From Ditylenchus dipsaci (Eukaryota > Nematoda > Chromadorea > Rhabditida > Anguinidae), in the NCBI GenBank assembly GCA_004194705.1, contig SADC01000105.1, positions 140,105 through 204,104 of the forward strand: a DNA stretch of 64,000 nt, written 5' to 3'. The notes below the pieces were generated by a model. The model was not told the origin of the DNA and ran no database searches. It saw only the letters and a program-made list of their open reading frames with translations. The position numbers and the translations under genes were made by a program. This document shows, in pieces, positions 1 to 12,299 of this stretch (position 1 is its first letter; every line of letters starts with the position of its first letter).

Positions 1-890
1 ACCTAAACACTTTTATTTATTCTTTTTTTTTATTCGAATAAGGTTTGCTCTTTTCAGAGTGTTCGTTTCAAATTAGCTAAACGCCGACTTTGTCAAATTT
101 AAGCTAAAATATTTTTTAAATATATACTTTATTTGAGAAAATTTAAGTTAAAACATTTTCTAGTTATTAAACTTCAGGTTTTTTGAATTTTTCTAATATG
201 CTTTAAAGGGTGGGGCACACATCAAGATGCGAAAATTTTGAACTCTCAGGTTCGATTCCCAGTGAGTGCATAATCTATTTTTTTGTTCTTTATTTCAGTA
301 AGTTCACTGACTTCTAAGGCTAAGAACTATTGAGCAAGCAATTGCAATCATTTCCAGCACTGCTTTGCTGTCAGCAAATGCCCTAATTTTGCAATTTCAC
401 GCAAATGACTATCAAATAAAGGGAAACTAGCCAAAATGATGCCCGCTCAGTTTTATATAGCCTGAACTTCTAATTTAACTTCAAATTTATTTATTTGTCA
501 ACGCGTTTAGTCACTTTATAGAGCCATAATTTCATGGAGAATCAGATATAAATTTCTCCACAACAAAATCACTTCAGAAAAACAAGAAAGCTAGCGAAGG
601 TTTCACCAAAGAACAATAGAGTATTTTTGAGGGGCAGGATTTCGGTATTATTTTGGCACTGACGTTTTTTTGCAATTTCAATTCACATGATAATTTACAA
701 CCATATACTGAAATTCGAAGCCTCAAATTGAAGCCTAGAATCTTGGCTACCTTTCGGTATATGAAACGTGTGACTCGCAGCACAAAGTCAGAAAATATTA
801 ATTGAGCTAGTCAAAGAAAATAACCATTCCGTAAATTAACCTATTTTAGCCTGGATACAAGATCCAAATTTTCAAACGGATAATCATTTT
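1..890. other. AT-rich intergenic DNA, no gene seen
   Basis: No convincing exon on either strand. A T-arm-like motif (GGTTCGATTCCC) lies near 250-262 and resembles the internal B box of tRNA genes. No complete cloverleaf could be built around it, so it is probably a fragment of a tRNA-derived repeat. Confidence 0.5.
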
Positions 891-893
891 TAT

Positions 894-1245
894 GGCGCAA
901 ATTTACTTTATTATGGCGCAAATACACTTTTTATTGGCGCAAATATTTTTTGGCGCAAATAAACTTCTTTTTGGCGCAAATACACCTTTTTATGGAGCAG
1001 ATTTACTTTTTTTGGCGCAATTTCAGTAAACTTGCACTAAATTTTAGTAAATTTGTGCTAAGAAAAAGTGAATCTGCGTCATAAAAAAGGGCAAAACTTT
1101 TTTTTGACCCAGATTCACTTTTTTTTACCCAGATTCACTTTTTTCTGTCCCAGATTTGGTTTGTCCCAGATTCATTTTTTTTGACCCAGATTCACTTTTT
1201 TTTGACCCAGATTCACTTTTTTCACTTTTTTTTGAAAAGGTGTAA
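894..1245. repeat. Degenerate tandem repeat, two motif blocks
   Basis: Two adjoining arrays are visible. From about 894 to 1020 a unit close to TTTTTGGCGCAAATACAC recurs about six times. From about 1108 to 1215 a unit close to ACCCAGATTCACTTTTTT recurs about five times. It resembles the short tandem arrays found near the ends of the large terminal-repeat elements elsewhere in this window, but no matching second end was found here. Confidence 0.7.
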
Positions 1246-1700
1246 AGTGTGCAAGTAAAACCGGGCCATTGATAAGAAATAAAGAGGTTTATTTAACTAG
1301 TATAACGCACTATATTTAATATAATTAGGACGGTTTAACACACAATATAAAATACACAAGTCCGGCCACACAATTTTGGTAGAGCACAAAAGGGGAGCCA
1401 ACCTGGAGCTGGGTTTCCCAAGCCCAAGACTGACTCCGGTCGGTGGGAGAGAAGTTGGTGAGATTGTTAGGGGAGGGGCTTCGCCCCCTCTCCTATCAAT
1501 CTCATCATATTCTCTCCCTTCGGTTAACACTTACGTGTCAGGTGTTAAAAAGGATGTGCACCCACTGGCAATCAAACTTGAGAGTTCAAAATATTCGTGT
1601 CTCGATGTTTACCCCACATCGAGATGCGCCTTTGAGAACATGTTTTTTTGCAGCAGCATTTTCAAAATTGAAATGGGCCACGACATTATTCTTTTTTCTA

Positions 1701-2120
1701 CAGTCGCCTCTCGCTATAACGGCACCCCCAAAAGTTCGTTCCCATCTAGGGTCCGACACTTTTTTAACCTAATTTTTGAACAATTTCGCCAGTTTTGTTT
1801 TTACAGTCTGGTCGGAAATATCGTGAGGATTTCGATTTTGCCGATCGCTTTTTGAAAAGAAAAAAATTTGGGTTAAAAAAGCAAACATTCAATATAACGG
1901 CACCCTTTTTGAAAAAGGGGTGCCGTTATATCGAATGTTTGCTTTTTAATGATGAAATTGCAGGATTTTTAAAAAACGATCGCAAAATCGGAATCCTTAC
2001 GATATTTCCGACCAGATTGTTAAAACAGAACTGGCAAAATTGTTCAAAAATTGGGTTAAAAAAGTGTCGGACCCTAGGTGGGAACGAACTTTTGGGTGCC
2101 GTTATAGCGAGAGGCGACTG
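1701..2120. mobile_element. Pogo-like MITE with TA target duplication
   Basis: Near-perfect foldback of about 420 bp centred near 1915. It begins CAGTCGCCTCTCGCTATAAC and ends with the inverted copy, flanked by TA on both sides (1699-1700, 2121-2122). Inside each arm is a conserved block, AAGTTCGTTCCC followed by TAGGGTCCGACAC, which recurs in other copies here. Terminal CAGTC and a TA duplication fit the pogo/Tc1-mariner superfamily. No transposase is encoded. Confidence 0.75.
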
Positions 2121-2122
2121 TA

Positions 2123-3230
2123 CTCTTTAAAAAATATAATAAAAAAATAACTCTACATGGGGTGCTGAATCGGTAAAATATGCGAAAAGGTTGTGGTATT
2201 CTGTTTTCAAAAAGATTTTAAAATATCCAAAATTTGAAATCGATTACTTTTTTTACTTTATATTCGTGATTTTTACCGATTTGTCGCACCATGTCTAGTC
2301 TTGTAAAAAATTCTGGGAATACTACTGAGTTTAGAGGCCATGGTGCTTCGAAATGCACTCTCTTTTACCCCTATAAAAATTTCATGTAACTGGAAAAACT
2401 TATATAATCTGCTGTTTACACACTTATGTTACTGACTTTCACATGTTATTCCTAAAATATACTTTATTTTACAAACATGTACTTTCCTCAAAACTTTGAA
2501 ATAAGAGCCTTTTATGCCTTTTTGCCCAAGTAAAGCCTCATATTATAATTTAATTGTAATTGTTTTGTTTCTCAAATATAAGTACTAATGTAACTTAATT
2601 AAATTCTAGATTAAAATTTTAAATTTTTATAATTTTTACAGAAGTAGTTTGTTAAAAACTTCTTTTCGTATACTTTTTCATATTTTGATGTGTGTCGTTT
2701 AATTAGTTTGGCGCAAGTAGAAAATCAGAGGGTTTTTTTGCCTTAGCACCGCTGTTGTTTTTTATTCTGGTTTTTTGGGATTAGGTATAGGATAGGCTAG
2801 ACATGCGTATTTTATTATGGACTTAAACATGAGTCTAAGATATATATTAGGGAAAGGGCCGTTTCGCAATCGAGACATTATAGTCAAATTGGAAAGAAGA
2901 ATGCATACTTTTTTCTAAAAAATGGGCTGAATTCTAACCGGCACCCCCACTCGATTGCACTTCTCACTCCCAACTTTCCCAACTTAACTGCGTCCAGCTC
3001 CCCATTGCGTCCGGGTGAGGCTGGTCTCGACATTATAATTAACGCTCTCCATTGCGTCCGCCTGTTAAATTAGGGACAAAACGTGAAAATGGGTTGTAAA
3101 AGCCAATTATTTTTATATGTTCTGCAAGGAAAACATTGTTCACAACATTGTTTTTGCACTGCCAGTGTTCTTTCCGTTTTCTGAAATTTTGTGATCGTGT
3201 AGTTTTTTTGTGATCATATAGTTATTGCAT
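2123..3230. other. Intergenic, no gene seen
   Basis: AT-rich sequence without a supportable exon, RNA gene or clear repeat apart from short homopolymer tracts. Confidence 0.4.
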
Positions 3231-3326
3231 ACCGTAATTTCTCTAATAACTGCCCCGGGGCGCGTTTATTTTCCAATCCTACTACATCAGAAGGAGGAAG
3301 TCACAATCTATTAGTGGAAATACGGT
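3231..3326. repeat. Short foldback, ACCGTATTT family
   Basis: Starts ACCGTAATTTCTCTAATAAC and ends with a near inverse (TAGTGGAAATACGGTA). It belongs to a family seen several times in the window whose ends read close to ACCGTATTTNCTCTAATA. About 95 bp, non-coding. Confidence 0.55.
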
Positions 3327-3547
3327 AGTTATTGTTCTTGTCAAAATTCCGTTTATTAACTCTTAGCTCAACTCCTGGCAAACGAAGAGTGATCACTCTG
3401 GAAACATAGAAGAAAATCATCGAAGCTTTGCCTGGAGAGAATCGAGAAGAGCTGAGCAAGGATTTCTTTGTAGTCTCTTTTATTCCCCAGGGGGATTATT
3501 TTTCAACCCATGAAAAGTTTTCAAATTGTAAATCAAAAATGGCCTTA

Positions 3548-3622
3548 CAGTCAAACCTCGATATGGTGACACTCCAATACAGTGACACCTCCAAGGGGTG
3601 TCACTATATCGAGGTTTGACTG
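3548..3622. mobile_element. 75-bp mini pogo-like element
   Basis: A very small foldback: left end CAGTCAAACCTCGATATG, right end its inverse ATCGAGGTTTGACTG, flanked by TA on both sides. It is essentially two terminal repeats with a few bases between them, and a minimal relative of the larger CAGTC elements nearby. Confidence 0.75.
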
Positions 3623-3626
3623 TAAC

Positions 3627-4990
3627 TCTTTGAATATGATGCAAATTTTCCGAATGCAAATTTAGTCAAATGCGAATGTCTCGAATGCGAAACAGCTGTT
3701 AACCATGTATATGCATTTTATGAGATACGCTGGCCTACCTGCCCAACTTTTTTTCAACAGGAGGATCAAGGCATGAAAAACCCCCTGATTTTCTACTAGG
3801 GCCATTATTTTTTATCTTTCAATTTTTAATTTTTTTTCATTTTTTGAAAAAATACTGCAAAATGTTGGAAGTATTTTTTCTTGGCACTAAATGTATGCGA
3901 AAGGGTAAACATGTTGGAGTAATTGAGTCAAACACACACATTTTTGATGGGCAAGAAGAGGCAAGGAATACAGAGCTCTCAAAATCTTAAAAGAATGCTT
4001 TTTGGCAATATAATCTTTGGTTTCACATGCAGTTCGAGAATAGATTTTGAAATCTATTTTCGCTTTCTTCACCTCACAAAATTAGATTTTCAGTGATCCT
4101 TTTAAAGTTTCAGGCCTTGCATTTTTGCTTCTTTAAAAAATAATTGTTGGTGATACCGAAAAATCAAATTCTATACAACATTTTTTAGTCATCACAGTGT
4201 GACCTCAAAAGTTGGTATCCTTACTTATTATGCGTATTGAGCTTGAAGTTTGTGTGTTTTTAACTCACCCACGCTAATTAGGCTGATGCTCACTTGTTTT
4301 TTTCGAGCAGCAAGCCTGGAGAAGAAATCGGAGAAAAAGTTTGGTCAAACAATTCACTGAAAAATTGTTCTCTTCAACAGGATTTTTTTCTCTTAAAAGA
4401 CACTTGATTATTTTATGAAAATTTTACTAATCTGTTAAAAAATATTCAATTATATTCAACTTTTTTTACGGCAAATATTTTTGAACACTATATTATATGT
4501 CTATTGATTTGTCAAAAAATAAATTGCACTTTTCCAGCTGTAATATATTACAGATGTCTTGTTTCTCAAACAGATTCAAACTACTACTCACAGCCAGTTT
4601 GTGTGTGTTGCTTGAAGGTATGCTTAACTTTTTCAAATCAAATAGCTTTGAGTGTTTAAAGGAACTGTTGAAATTAGTAGTGCAGTGTTGGTACCCGAGC
4701 AGTGGTGTACAAAGAAATTTGCAAAGGAATTGGCGACAAAGTTTTTTGAGGCCATTTTATCCAGTGCTCGTTCATTTTCGAGGCTATTTTTTAATTTTTT
4801 TTCTGGAGGCTGGCTAAAAAATGAGCAAAATTAAGAATAAAAACAGAAAAACATTAACAGAAAAAAAAACGACCATGAAACTCAGCGATTAGTGGTGCCC
4901 GTGGCCACCCTCTGCTTAACACACCGCCTCCAGCCTACAATACCTCGTCTGCGATCGTCACTGTGTCCGCGAGTCGGACAAAATAACAAG
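3627..4990. other. Intergenic, no gene seen
   Basis: Several short open frames exist, but none shows splice context, homology or composition expected of a gene here. No clear repeat structure was recognised. Confidence 0.4.
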
Positions 4991-4992
4991 GA

Positions 4993-5134
4993 TTACTGTA
5001 TTTACTCTAATAGAGCCAAATCTGGCTGTATTTTTCTGTATTAAAATCTTGAAATCATTAATTAAAAATGGTCCTAACTCTAAAATCTTAGTCAAAAACG
5101 AGGGGGTCTGGCTCTATTAGAGTAAATACGGTAT
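4993..5134. repeat. Foldback repeat, ACCGTATTT family
   Basis: Ends are inverted: TACTGTATTTACTCTAATAG on the left, CTATTAGAGTAAATACGGTA on the right. Each inner arm also pairs (GAGCCAAATCTGGC against GGGTCTGGCTC). Non-coding, about 140 bp. Confidence 0.65.
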
Positions 5135-5136
5135 GT

Positions 5137-5400
5137 AAACAAGGAACCCAAGCTACAGTCTGACACAAAAAATGGGAATATACAGCACTACTCGCGGTTT
5201 ACTGCTCGTAAAATATGGTAATTGGACATTTAGAATAAATTCTGCTAAATTTCCGCCGGATGAAAATTTTGAGCTGATTTTTTCAGGACCTGTTGACATG
5301 CCTAAGAGGAACTAGTCCTGAAAAAATCAGCTAAATGGGTTAAGAAAATTTCCTCTGGCGGACATTTAGCAGAATTTCTGTTAAATGTGCGGTTGCCGTA
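5137..5400. repeat. Foldback repeat about 260 bp
   Basis: Two arms pair around a centre near 5300. Stretches such as CAGCTGATTTTT-like sequence with TCAGGAC, and TTCTGCTAAATTTCCGCC against GGCGGACATTTAGCAGAA, are inverted copies. No coding content. Confidence 0.6.
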
Positions 5401-5454
5401 AAATATATTAGACAAACTTCATTATTCATTCCGTGGCTTTGGTTGAATTGTTAC

Positions 5455-5883
5455 ATTCGATACCGATATAACGGCACCCTCGCTGTTTTTGAAGTTTGGC
5501 TGCCAACAGAGAAACACGACAAAAGACCGCTACCCCTGGCATAATGGCACCCGCTATAACGGCACTCCCGATACTAAAAAGCCGGTCCCAATCAAAAAAA
5601 AATACCCGCGAAATAACGGCACTATTCTGTTTTGCACAACAAATTCAGATTTCAGCGTAATTTTCGCAGATTAAATTTGAATTTTAATGAAATTTATATG
5701 AAATTTGCTCATTTCTAGTCTTACCCTTCTATTTAAGCTCTGTTTTTGCTCTTTGTTGTCTGTTTTCTGCTTGATATCAAAAAACACACAATTTTGGCTA
5801 AATAGTGTGGTAAATAAGACACCCCCGATATAACGTCACCTTTGACCGATCCACAAGGGTGCCGTTATATCGGCACTGGACTG
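5455..5883. mobile_element. Pogo-like MITE, degenerate left end
   Basis: The right end reads GGGTGCCGTTATATCGGCAC then TGGACTG followed by TA. The left part carries the inverse CCGATATAACGGCACCC. ATAACGGCAC recurs within. Related to the 1701-2120 element. The left terminus has diverged, so that boundary is approximate. Confidence 0.55.
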
Positions 5884-6030
5884 TATCACAGTAAGTAGGT
5901 GACTAAAAAAAGTTTATCCTCAAAGTCTAAAAGCCCAAGCCTACTAAACCTTGTAATTTCAAGAAAACATTAATTTTGGCATAAATCATTATAGATGTCA
6001 AAAGTTAATCTAATAAAAGTGATTTTTTAG

Positions 6031-9000
6031 CCACACACTCTTCTCTAATGAACAAACTCTTTTCCAACTACGACAAGAAGATCAGACCTTATGCTGATAA
6101 TAAAACAGCAGTGCATGTGCAAATGACCATTGTCTTGGGTATTCTTATAGAAATGGTAATTCTCTAAATATACTAGGGATTGTGAAACGAGCATATGCTC
6201 GAGCATATAAATATGCTCGAGTACATTGGTGTATATACTCGGCTTATTAAATCAAGTATTTTCGATTGAAAGATTTTTTCGTATTTAGCAAAATTTTAGA
6301 TAATTAAAGTGGGATATTTTTTTTAATTGAAACTTAAAATTGTCCCAGCACAAAAAAACCGTTTTTAGTAAACAAATAGCAGATTTCTGTTTTTCATGCA
6401 GTCAAATCTCGATACACAGGCCCACTTTAACTGTGCAATTAACTGAACAGCCACAGTCAGTGATCGTCTGATACAAGCAATATGCTCAAATATGCACGAA
6501 AAACGAGCAAATGCTCGAGCATATGCTTGAAATCAATCTGCTGGTCAGCGATTTCACAATTCTGAAATATACCTCACAAATTTGCCTTTACTCAAGTGTT
6601 TTAAAAGCTCTAGTTCTAATTTCGCCTTGATTTTCGTAAGATTTATTGTAACCTTTGAATTTTGTTGCTCTAAAAATCTTTTCGTAATAAAAAACGTGTT
6701 TTTGAAATAAAAACCACAGTCAAATTTATGAAAATAGAGGCAAAAACGCGAGTTAAAGTTCTGAAAAAACTGCTGAATAGTCATTTTTAGAAAGAAAATG
6801 AACAAGTCGCCTCTTATGTTATTTCTCATACACAAGTAATTGATTAACACATTTTATAAAAAAAATTGCAAAATAATTTGTATTGAAGAGATGGTTAGAT
6901 CCAAATCTATCTTGGAGACCAGAAGATTTCAGCAATATTAAAGAATTAATAGTGCCTCACACTATGCTTTGGTTGCCTAAACTCTTTGTTTACAACAGGT
7001 AACTCAATTTTTTTAAATTTTAATAAAGAACCTACTTCTTTCTACTCAAGCATGAGCACCAAAGAAATGCTAAGTGACGACAAATACGATGTGCGAATCC
7101 AACACAATGGCCAAATAAAAATCAATATACCTCAGTATGTGAAGTGTATTTGCCGCCTTTCTATTGAGCAGTTTCCATTTGACACTCAATTTTGTGCTGT
7201 GGCTTTAGCTTCTCCACTACTCACAATACAGGAAATGGATGTGGAGTCTCATCCACCCCCTAAAGACTCATATTTTGCGGTTGGTTAATCTTTTTTATAA
7301 AAAATATTCTTATAAATTAGACGCTTAAAAAATTTCTTGAAGGGGCTCCGTTCCGTCAAGCCCGATCCGTCAAATTCAGTTTTCTAAAACAGGAAAATTT
7401 CCTGTCCGATACCGGTCCGCTTTTAAAAATAATTTTTCTTAGGATTAATTTTTTGACCAACCTTCTTCTAACACTAGCATCACTAAAAACACTTAAAATC
7501 CGGTTTGTGATAATTGAAGTTATTTGTTTGCAATTATATGCTGAACGATATACAGTCAACCCCCGATTTAGCGACGCCTAAAAAGTTGGTTTTTGACCAG
7601 GGTCCGACACTTTTTTAACTTGATATTTTAAATCCCCTGCCAAGTGTGATTCGCCAGTCTAATGTGGAAAAACAGCAAAGATTTTGATTTCGCCGATCGT
7701 ATCTGTAAATGACAACAGGTTTGCCAAAAGAATCTGCGGCTTACTCCATTTAATGGCCCTTAATTTTAAAATTAGAGGGCCGTTACATCGAACACCCGCG
7801 GATCTTTCCGGCAAAACTTTTGTCTTTTACAGAAAAGATCGTCATAATCGAAATCATTTTTTTGGTTTGATTTAAAAAATTGGGTTAACACAGGGCTCCG
7901 AATGAAAAATTTCAAAAAAGGACATTCGGGGAAAAAAAGGACATTTTGACTACTTTTGGAGTAAAAGGGTCATTTTATCCAGTGCTTGTTGCCATTTTGA
8001 AGCGAAAAAAAAAAGATTTTGACTAAATTTTCAAAAATAAAAAAGATTTGGGGTGACAAAAAAAGGACAAATCTTTTTAAAAAGGACGATTCGGAGCCCT
8101 GGGTTAACACGAGAAAGGCCGGTCGTGACTTTTGTCGATTCTGGTGCATAATTTACGCTGAAAAAGATGGTGCGGGTTCCTTTCGCTTCAATCCTTGATG
8201 AAGTAGGTAAAAAGGCTCCGGAAGGTAACACATTGTGCAGGGTCAAAATCCAGCTGAATACACACAGGTTTTAAATCAGGGCTTGCAAACGTTCTTTATT
8301 TAAAGATTTGTCCTTTATTTGGGAGCTCAAATCTTTAGAAATTTCGAGATATCACGTCAAAATATTTATTGCTGGCACTCAAAATTTAACAAGCACTGGA
8401 TAAAATGGCAGTTTTGACCAAATGTTCTTTATTTAGAAATTTTGATTTGGAAGCCCTGTTTTAAATTAGTCGTGTTAAAAAAAGCATCGGACCTAGGCGG
8501 AACGAACTTTTTAGGAGAAGTCGGTAAATGGGGGTTGAGTGTCGCAGAAAAAAAGCTTCTGAAATTGCTAATAGCGATTCATTTCAGACATTGATTGTTA
8601 TAAATCTTACACTTTCAAGTGATTTTAGCTATTTGATCCTATTTCTTTATACGAGAAACTTTTTCCTACCTTTTTCAGTGAAATTCTAAAAAATTTACGT
8701 GTTAAATTATATTTAATTTAACATTCGAAAAGTTAGAGTCAAGGCAAATATGGTCTAAAATGGCTCCTATCATTAGAGTGTACTGCTTTTTTGACTAATT
8801 ATTCGCCTGCTTCAGGGTAATGCTGAATGGAAATTAATCAATGTGACTGTTAGGCATCTAAACTTTTTGGAAGAAGGGGAGTACAGATCAGAAGTGCATT
8901 ATATATTCCATTTGAGAAGACGTCCTGTATTTTACATCACTGTTATTGTCGTGCCCATTTTCTTGATTTCTACACTCAGTATTCTTGGTAAGCATTTGAC

Positions 9001-10952
9001 ACCACGTCAAAAAATAATCAAAAACTTTTTACGATATTCAGGCATTTTTACTCCAGGCTCAAATGAGGGTCCTCGGAGCGAAAAGGTAGTTAGCTTCTCA
9101 CGGCTTTTACAAGAATTAAGTTTATTGAAGGTATCCCTTGGTTTGGGAAGTTTATTAGCCATGACTGTGCTATTGGGATCGTAGCCGGCGCTATGCCCAA
9201 AAGCAATTCCATTCCTTTGCTAGGTCAGTAATTTTGTTATTCTTTATAAAAAATCTCTTTCACAGCTGTCACTTCTCCCACTTTCTACAAAAAACAGAAT
9301 TGAGAAATAAAAGTTGAGAAATATAATAGCTGAGAAAAATTACAACTTTTTAGGTTATTACATCCTATCAGTTATTATATTGTGTGCAGTGGCGGTTGGC
9401 GTCTCTATGATGTTTCTGACTATTGGTCGAAGGCTTGTGGAAAAGCTCGTATTCCGTCCAATTTTACATATCGACTCATGTTTATTAGGCCAAGTCTGTT
9501 TGCTGCTGTAAAATGTTTTTCCAACTCAGGTGAATCACATTGAAAATAGACTCTAAAACATTTATGAAGAATTTGCAGCCATCCATATTGGAATGAAAAA
9601 CGGCGTTATCAAGCACAAATCGCTGATGTCGAGGGACAGTCAGATGTACACTAAACCATCTCTCGATGATGACGACTTCCTGAGCTTCCAGCAGAAGGAT
9701 AAAGATTCGCCTAAGAAAGGGGCATCTTTGCCTGCAACTATTCTAAATGGCCGTCCGGCAATGGCTACTGTAAAACCTAATACTCAGAGGTGCTCTGTGG
9801 ACTCTGAGTAAGAAACTTTTGAGTTTACTTAAAGACTTTAGCTGATGTGCAAATTTCAGTTCACCCTCACCAAAGCCCAAAGACTTCAATATACATCTGA
9901 CCAAATCCTATCACTTCTAAGTTTCTTGGCAGACTCTCATAGAGCTATGCGTCGGAAAATGGAGCGCGAGAAAAATAAAGAGCTGGTAAATGTTTTGTTC
10001 AAGTTAATTCACTAGACAATGAGATCGAAAAGATCAAAAATACGCACTGTATACACATGAGCCAAAAAAAACTCGGAAATTTGGCCTTTCACATTTTTTT
10101 AGTTCTTTTAATCTACAATTTATTTCTATTCTTGGCAAGCTTCTGAAAGGATTTTATAATTTTTCGTAAATTATCTTTAGACGTCGTCTAAGTCCTTCGA
10201 TAAAAATGCTTATTTATGGCAGTTTTCTACGTAAAACATGATATTTGACCGAAAACTTTATTTACCTTTGGTACGCCAAGTCAAAAAGTCAAATTTAGCC
10301 AGAATTTTTTTCTGGGAAATGATTCTTTCCGTAGAGAGTGTCATAAAATAAACTTTTTTTATCGTTCAAGTGTATAAAAATTACTGATGATTTACGAGAT
10401 CTATGAAATATTATAAAATGCGCCTTCCGAGTAAGCAAGCACACATTTTTTTTAAATTTTGTCCGTTAATAGGGTTTTTACGGTATAGAAAGCTGTCTGT
10501 CTTAAAAAGAGCCGACAACTTGCGTGACTAGATTATTCTTTAAAGCATGTCCCAGTGGATAAGCGTTAGTGGTTGTTGGCCGAAAATCGGTTCGCAAGTT
10601 CGACCCCGCTATAGTCGATGCACGGTAGGGTCGAACCTGCGCATTTATTTGTACCAACAATATTGTTAATAACTATCTACTGCGCCATGCAGCATAGAAA
10701 TTTTTTATTGGCAGATGTTTTCCTCGTTTTCTTTAACAATCTATATAAAAAGATTCGCGCTGCATCGAAAGTCGACTACTAAAACTTTGATTAATTTTTT
10801 ATTGGCAGATTGAGAAGGAGTGGAGTCGAGTGTTTATCCGCTTGGATTACCTTTGCTTACTTGTGTTCCAGTTGTTAAATGTGATCTCTTTGTTTTTCTT
10901 CCTCCAATACGCATGGGTCAAGTCACCGGAAATGAGAGAGCCTCTTGTTTAA
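6031..10952 (+). CDS. Cys-loop ligand-gated ion channel subunit, cation type
   Basis: A subunit of the nicotinic-receptor-like (Cys-loop) family, a pentameric neurotransmitter-gated channel of the cell membrane. Exons by eye: 6031-6155, 6791-6835, 6889-6998, 7051-7279, 8816-8987, 9042-9085, 9131-9223, 9354-9425, 9579-9807, 9860-9985 and 10809-10952; AATAAA sites follow near 11005. Visible landmarks in order are an N-terminal NYDKKIRP-type start, WLDPNLSWRPEDF, an exact Cys-loop (two Cys 13 residues apart around FPFD), TM1, a TM2 preceded by GPRSEKVSLG, the nematode-style GAMPKSNSIPLLGYY before TM3, a cytoplasmic loop, and TM4 ending WVKSPEMREPLV. Glu before TM2 and the absence of a Pro-Ala-Arg motif suggest cation selectivity. 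No vicinal Cys pair is seen, so it is not a classical alpha subunit. The signal-peptide exon was not found. Frame breaks occur near 9178 and at the 9807/9860 junction. Confidence 0.88.
7553..8541. mobile_element. Pogo-like foldback element inside channel intron 4
   Basis: Begins TA-CAGTCAACCCCCGATTTA and ends with the near inverse TAAATGGGGGTTGAGTG. Both arms carry the family block around GGGTCCGACAC / GTCCGA with AACGAACTT. About 990 bp with no transposase. It explains why this intron (7280-8815) is far longer than its neighbours. Confidence 0.65.
10541..10625 (+). repeat. tRNA-like sequence in channel intron 10
   Basis: Contains an A-box-like stretch (CAGTGGATAAGCG) and about 45 nt later a B-box-like GTTCGACCCC, and its ends partly pair (GCATGTC against GTCGATGC). 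The arms are imperfect and no anticodon stem is convincing, so this is more likely a tRNA-derived SINE fragment or pseudogene than a working tRNA. Confidence 0.4.
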
Positions 10953-11032
10953 AGCATTTGTAGTTTTTAAATATTGTTTTTTAATCATTTATTGTACAGA
11001 GAAGCAATAAAATAATTTATGACAATAAAATT

Positions 11033-12180
11033 TCATCCATAACTTAGTGCGCTAAGACCACTTATTCCTCCTAAATTGGTGAGCCCTCCATATCCCAGTC
11101 CTGTTGTGCCCAGGCCAAGACCAGTTGTTAGGCCTGATGTTCCAAGACCTAATCCTGTAGTTCCCAGATTTATACTTGTTGTGCCCAGTCCATATGCTGC
11201 CGTTCCTAGTCCTAGTCCAGTAGTTCCTAGACCCAAACCAGTGGTTCCAAGACCCAGACCTGTTGTGCCAAGACCTAGACCGGTAGTTCCAAGCCCCAGT
11301 CCAGCAGTGCCAATTGTGCTCAGCCCACCTATAGGTCCAGTACCGACAGTCCCATCTCCAAGACCTGCTAACAAAGGTGTAATATTGCCGAGTGGATCTG
11401 TAGTGGATCTTATAGCGGTAGTACCTATACCCGCTGAAGAAGCCAGTCCAGTTAATCCATTTCCTCCACACACGCCACAAGAGGCTCCGCAACTTTGGGC
11501 CACTCTCTTAAATTTTTTTAAAGTATATTTTTTATTAAAAAAAAATTGCATAATCTATTGTTTCAAAACCAAAAAGGCAAGTTAGGGCAACTTACACCTA
11601 TATTGCACATGGAGATGTATTGGATGCAAAGCTGGCTAATGTCTGCACAAAGCATTCCATTGGACAAACTAGACCTGCCTAGACCAGCAGAAGGAATGCC
11701 GATAATTCCACCAGTTCCAGCTGAAAATCTGGAATAAATACAACAAAATGAAAGGCTTTGAGATTACCATATGGAGAAATTCCACCAATTGCTGGATAAG
11801 AAGGAATAGTTGGGTAAGATGGTATTGTCGGATAAGAAGGAATGCCGATCGATGGTATAGGAACAGAAATAGGCGGACGCAAAACTTCTGGAAAACCTAT
11901 AGCTCCATAGCCACCTCCAAAAGGATAAGTAGTGGGGATATTTCCACTGTAAGGTTGGCCTTAATTTATCGAAAAAACTATTAGATATGAATAAAAATGA
12001 AGTACAAAAAGAATACAGCAAGTGCTTCCATAACATTTCTCCTGTGGATCAATACAAACAAATTTTCCAATGCCACAGTCTTAATAAATTTCGTTTTAAA
12101 AAATCTGAAAGTTAAATTACAAAGGTATACAGCCATCTGCATACATTCCAGCAGGACATTGAGCTTGAACCAAGCATATT
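11033..12180 (-). CDS. Secreted ShKT-domain protein with Gly-Leu heptad repeats
   Basis: Probably a secreted structural or cuticle-type protein. Exons by eye, 5' to 3' on the minus strand: about 12180-12121, 12041-about 12008, 11959-11768, 11720-11596 and 11506-11033. The first exon has a CPAGMYADGC cysteine cluster, followed by EKCYGSTCC (EB/lustrin-like spacing). Next come SYPTIP repeats. A ShKT domain is then split by an intron, with Cys spacing C-x6-C-x6-C-x8-C-x3-C-x2-C (CADISQLC, then SCGASCGVC). The last 100 residues are Gly-rich, with five consecutive copies of a GLGLGTT heptad and looser variants. The signal-peptide start was not found, and one frame break is needed near 12041. The stop lies about 80 bp from the stop of the channel gene on the other strand, so their 3' ends converge. 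The ShKT assignment rests on cysteine spacing alone. Confidence 0.7.
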
Positions 12181-12299
12181 TTGGTCCATAAATAGAGGAA
12201 AAAATTAAAGCAAAATTGTAATTTTGCTTGCTATTGACTAACGCACAAGATAATTTGTTAGTAGGACTTGAAAAAGTATTTTTTCTTAAACACATCGAT

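Noticed and set aside
11076..11585. Plus-strand Pro/Val/Arg-rich frame resembling a structural repeat protein
   Set aside because: It is the exact antisense of the GLGLGTT heptad exon, whose minus-strand frame has correct splice junctions and a ShKT domain.
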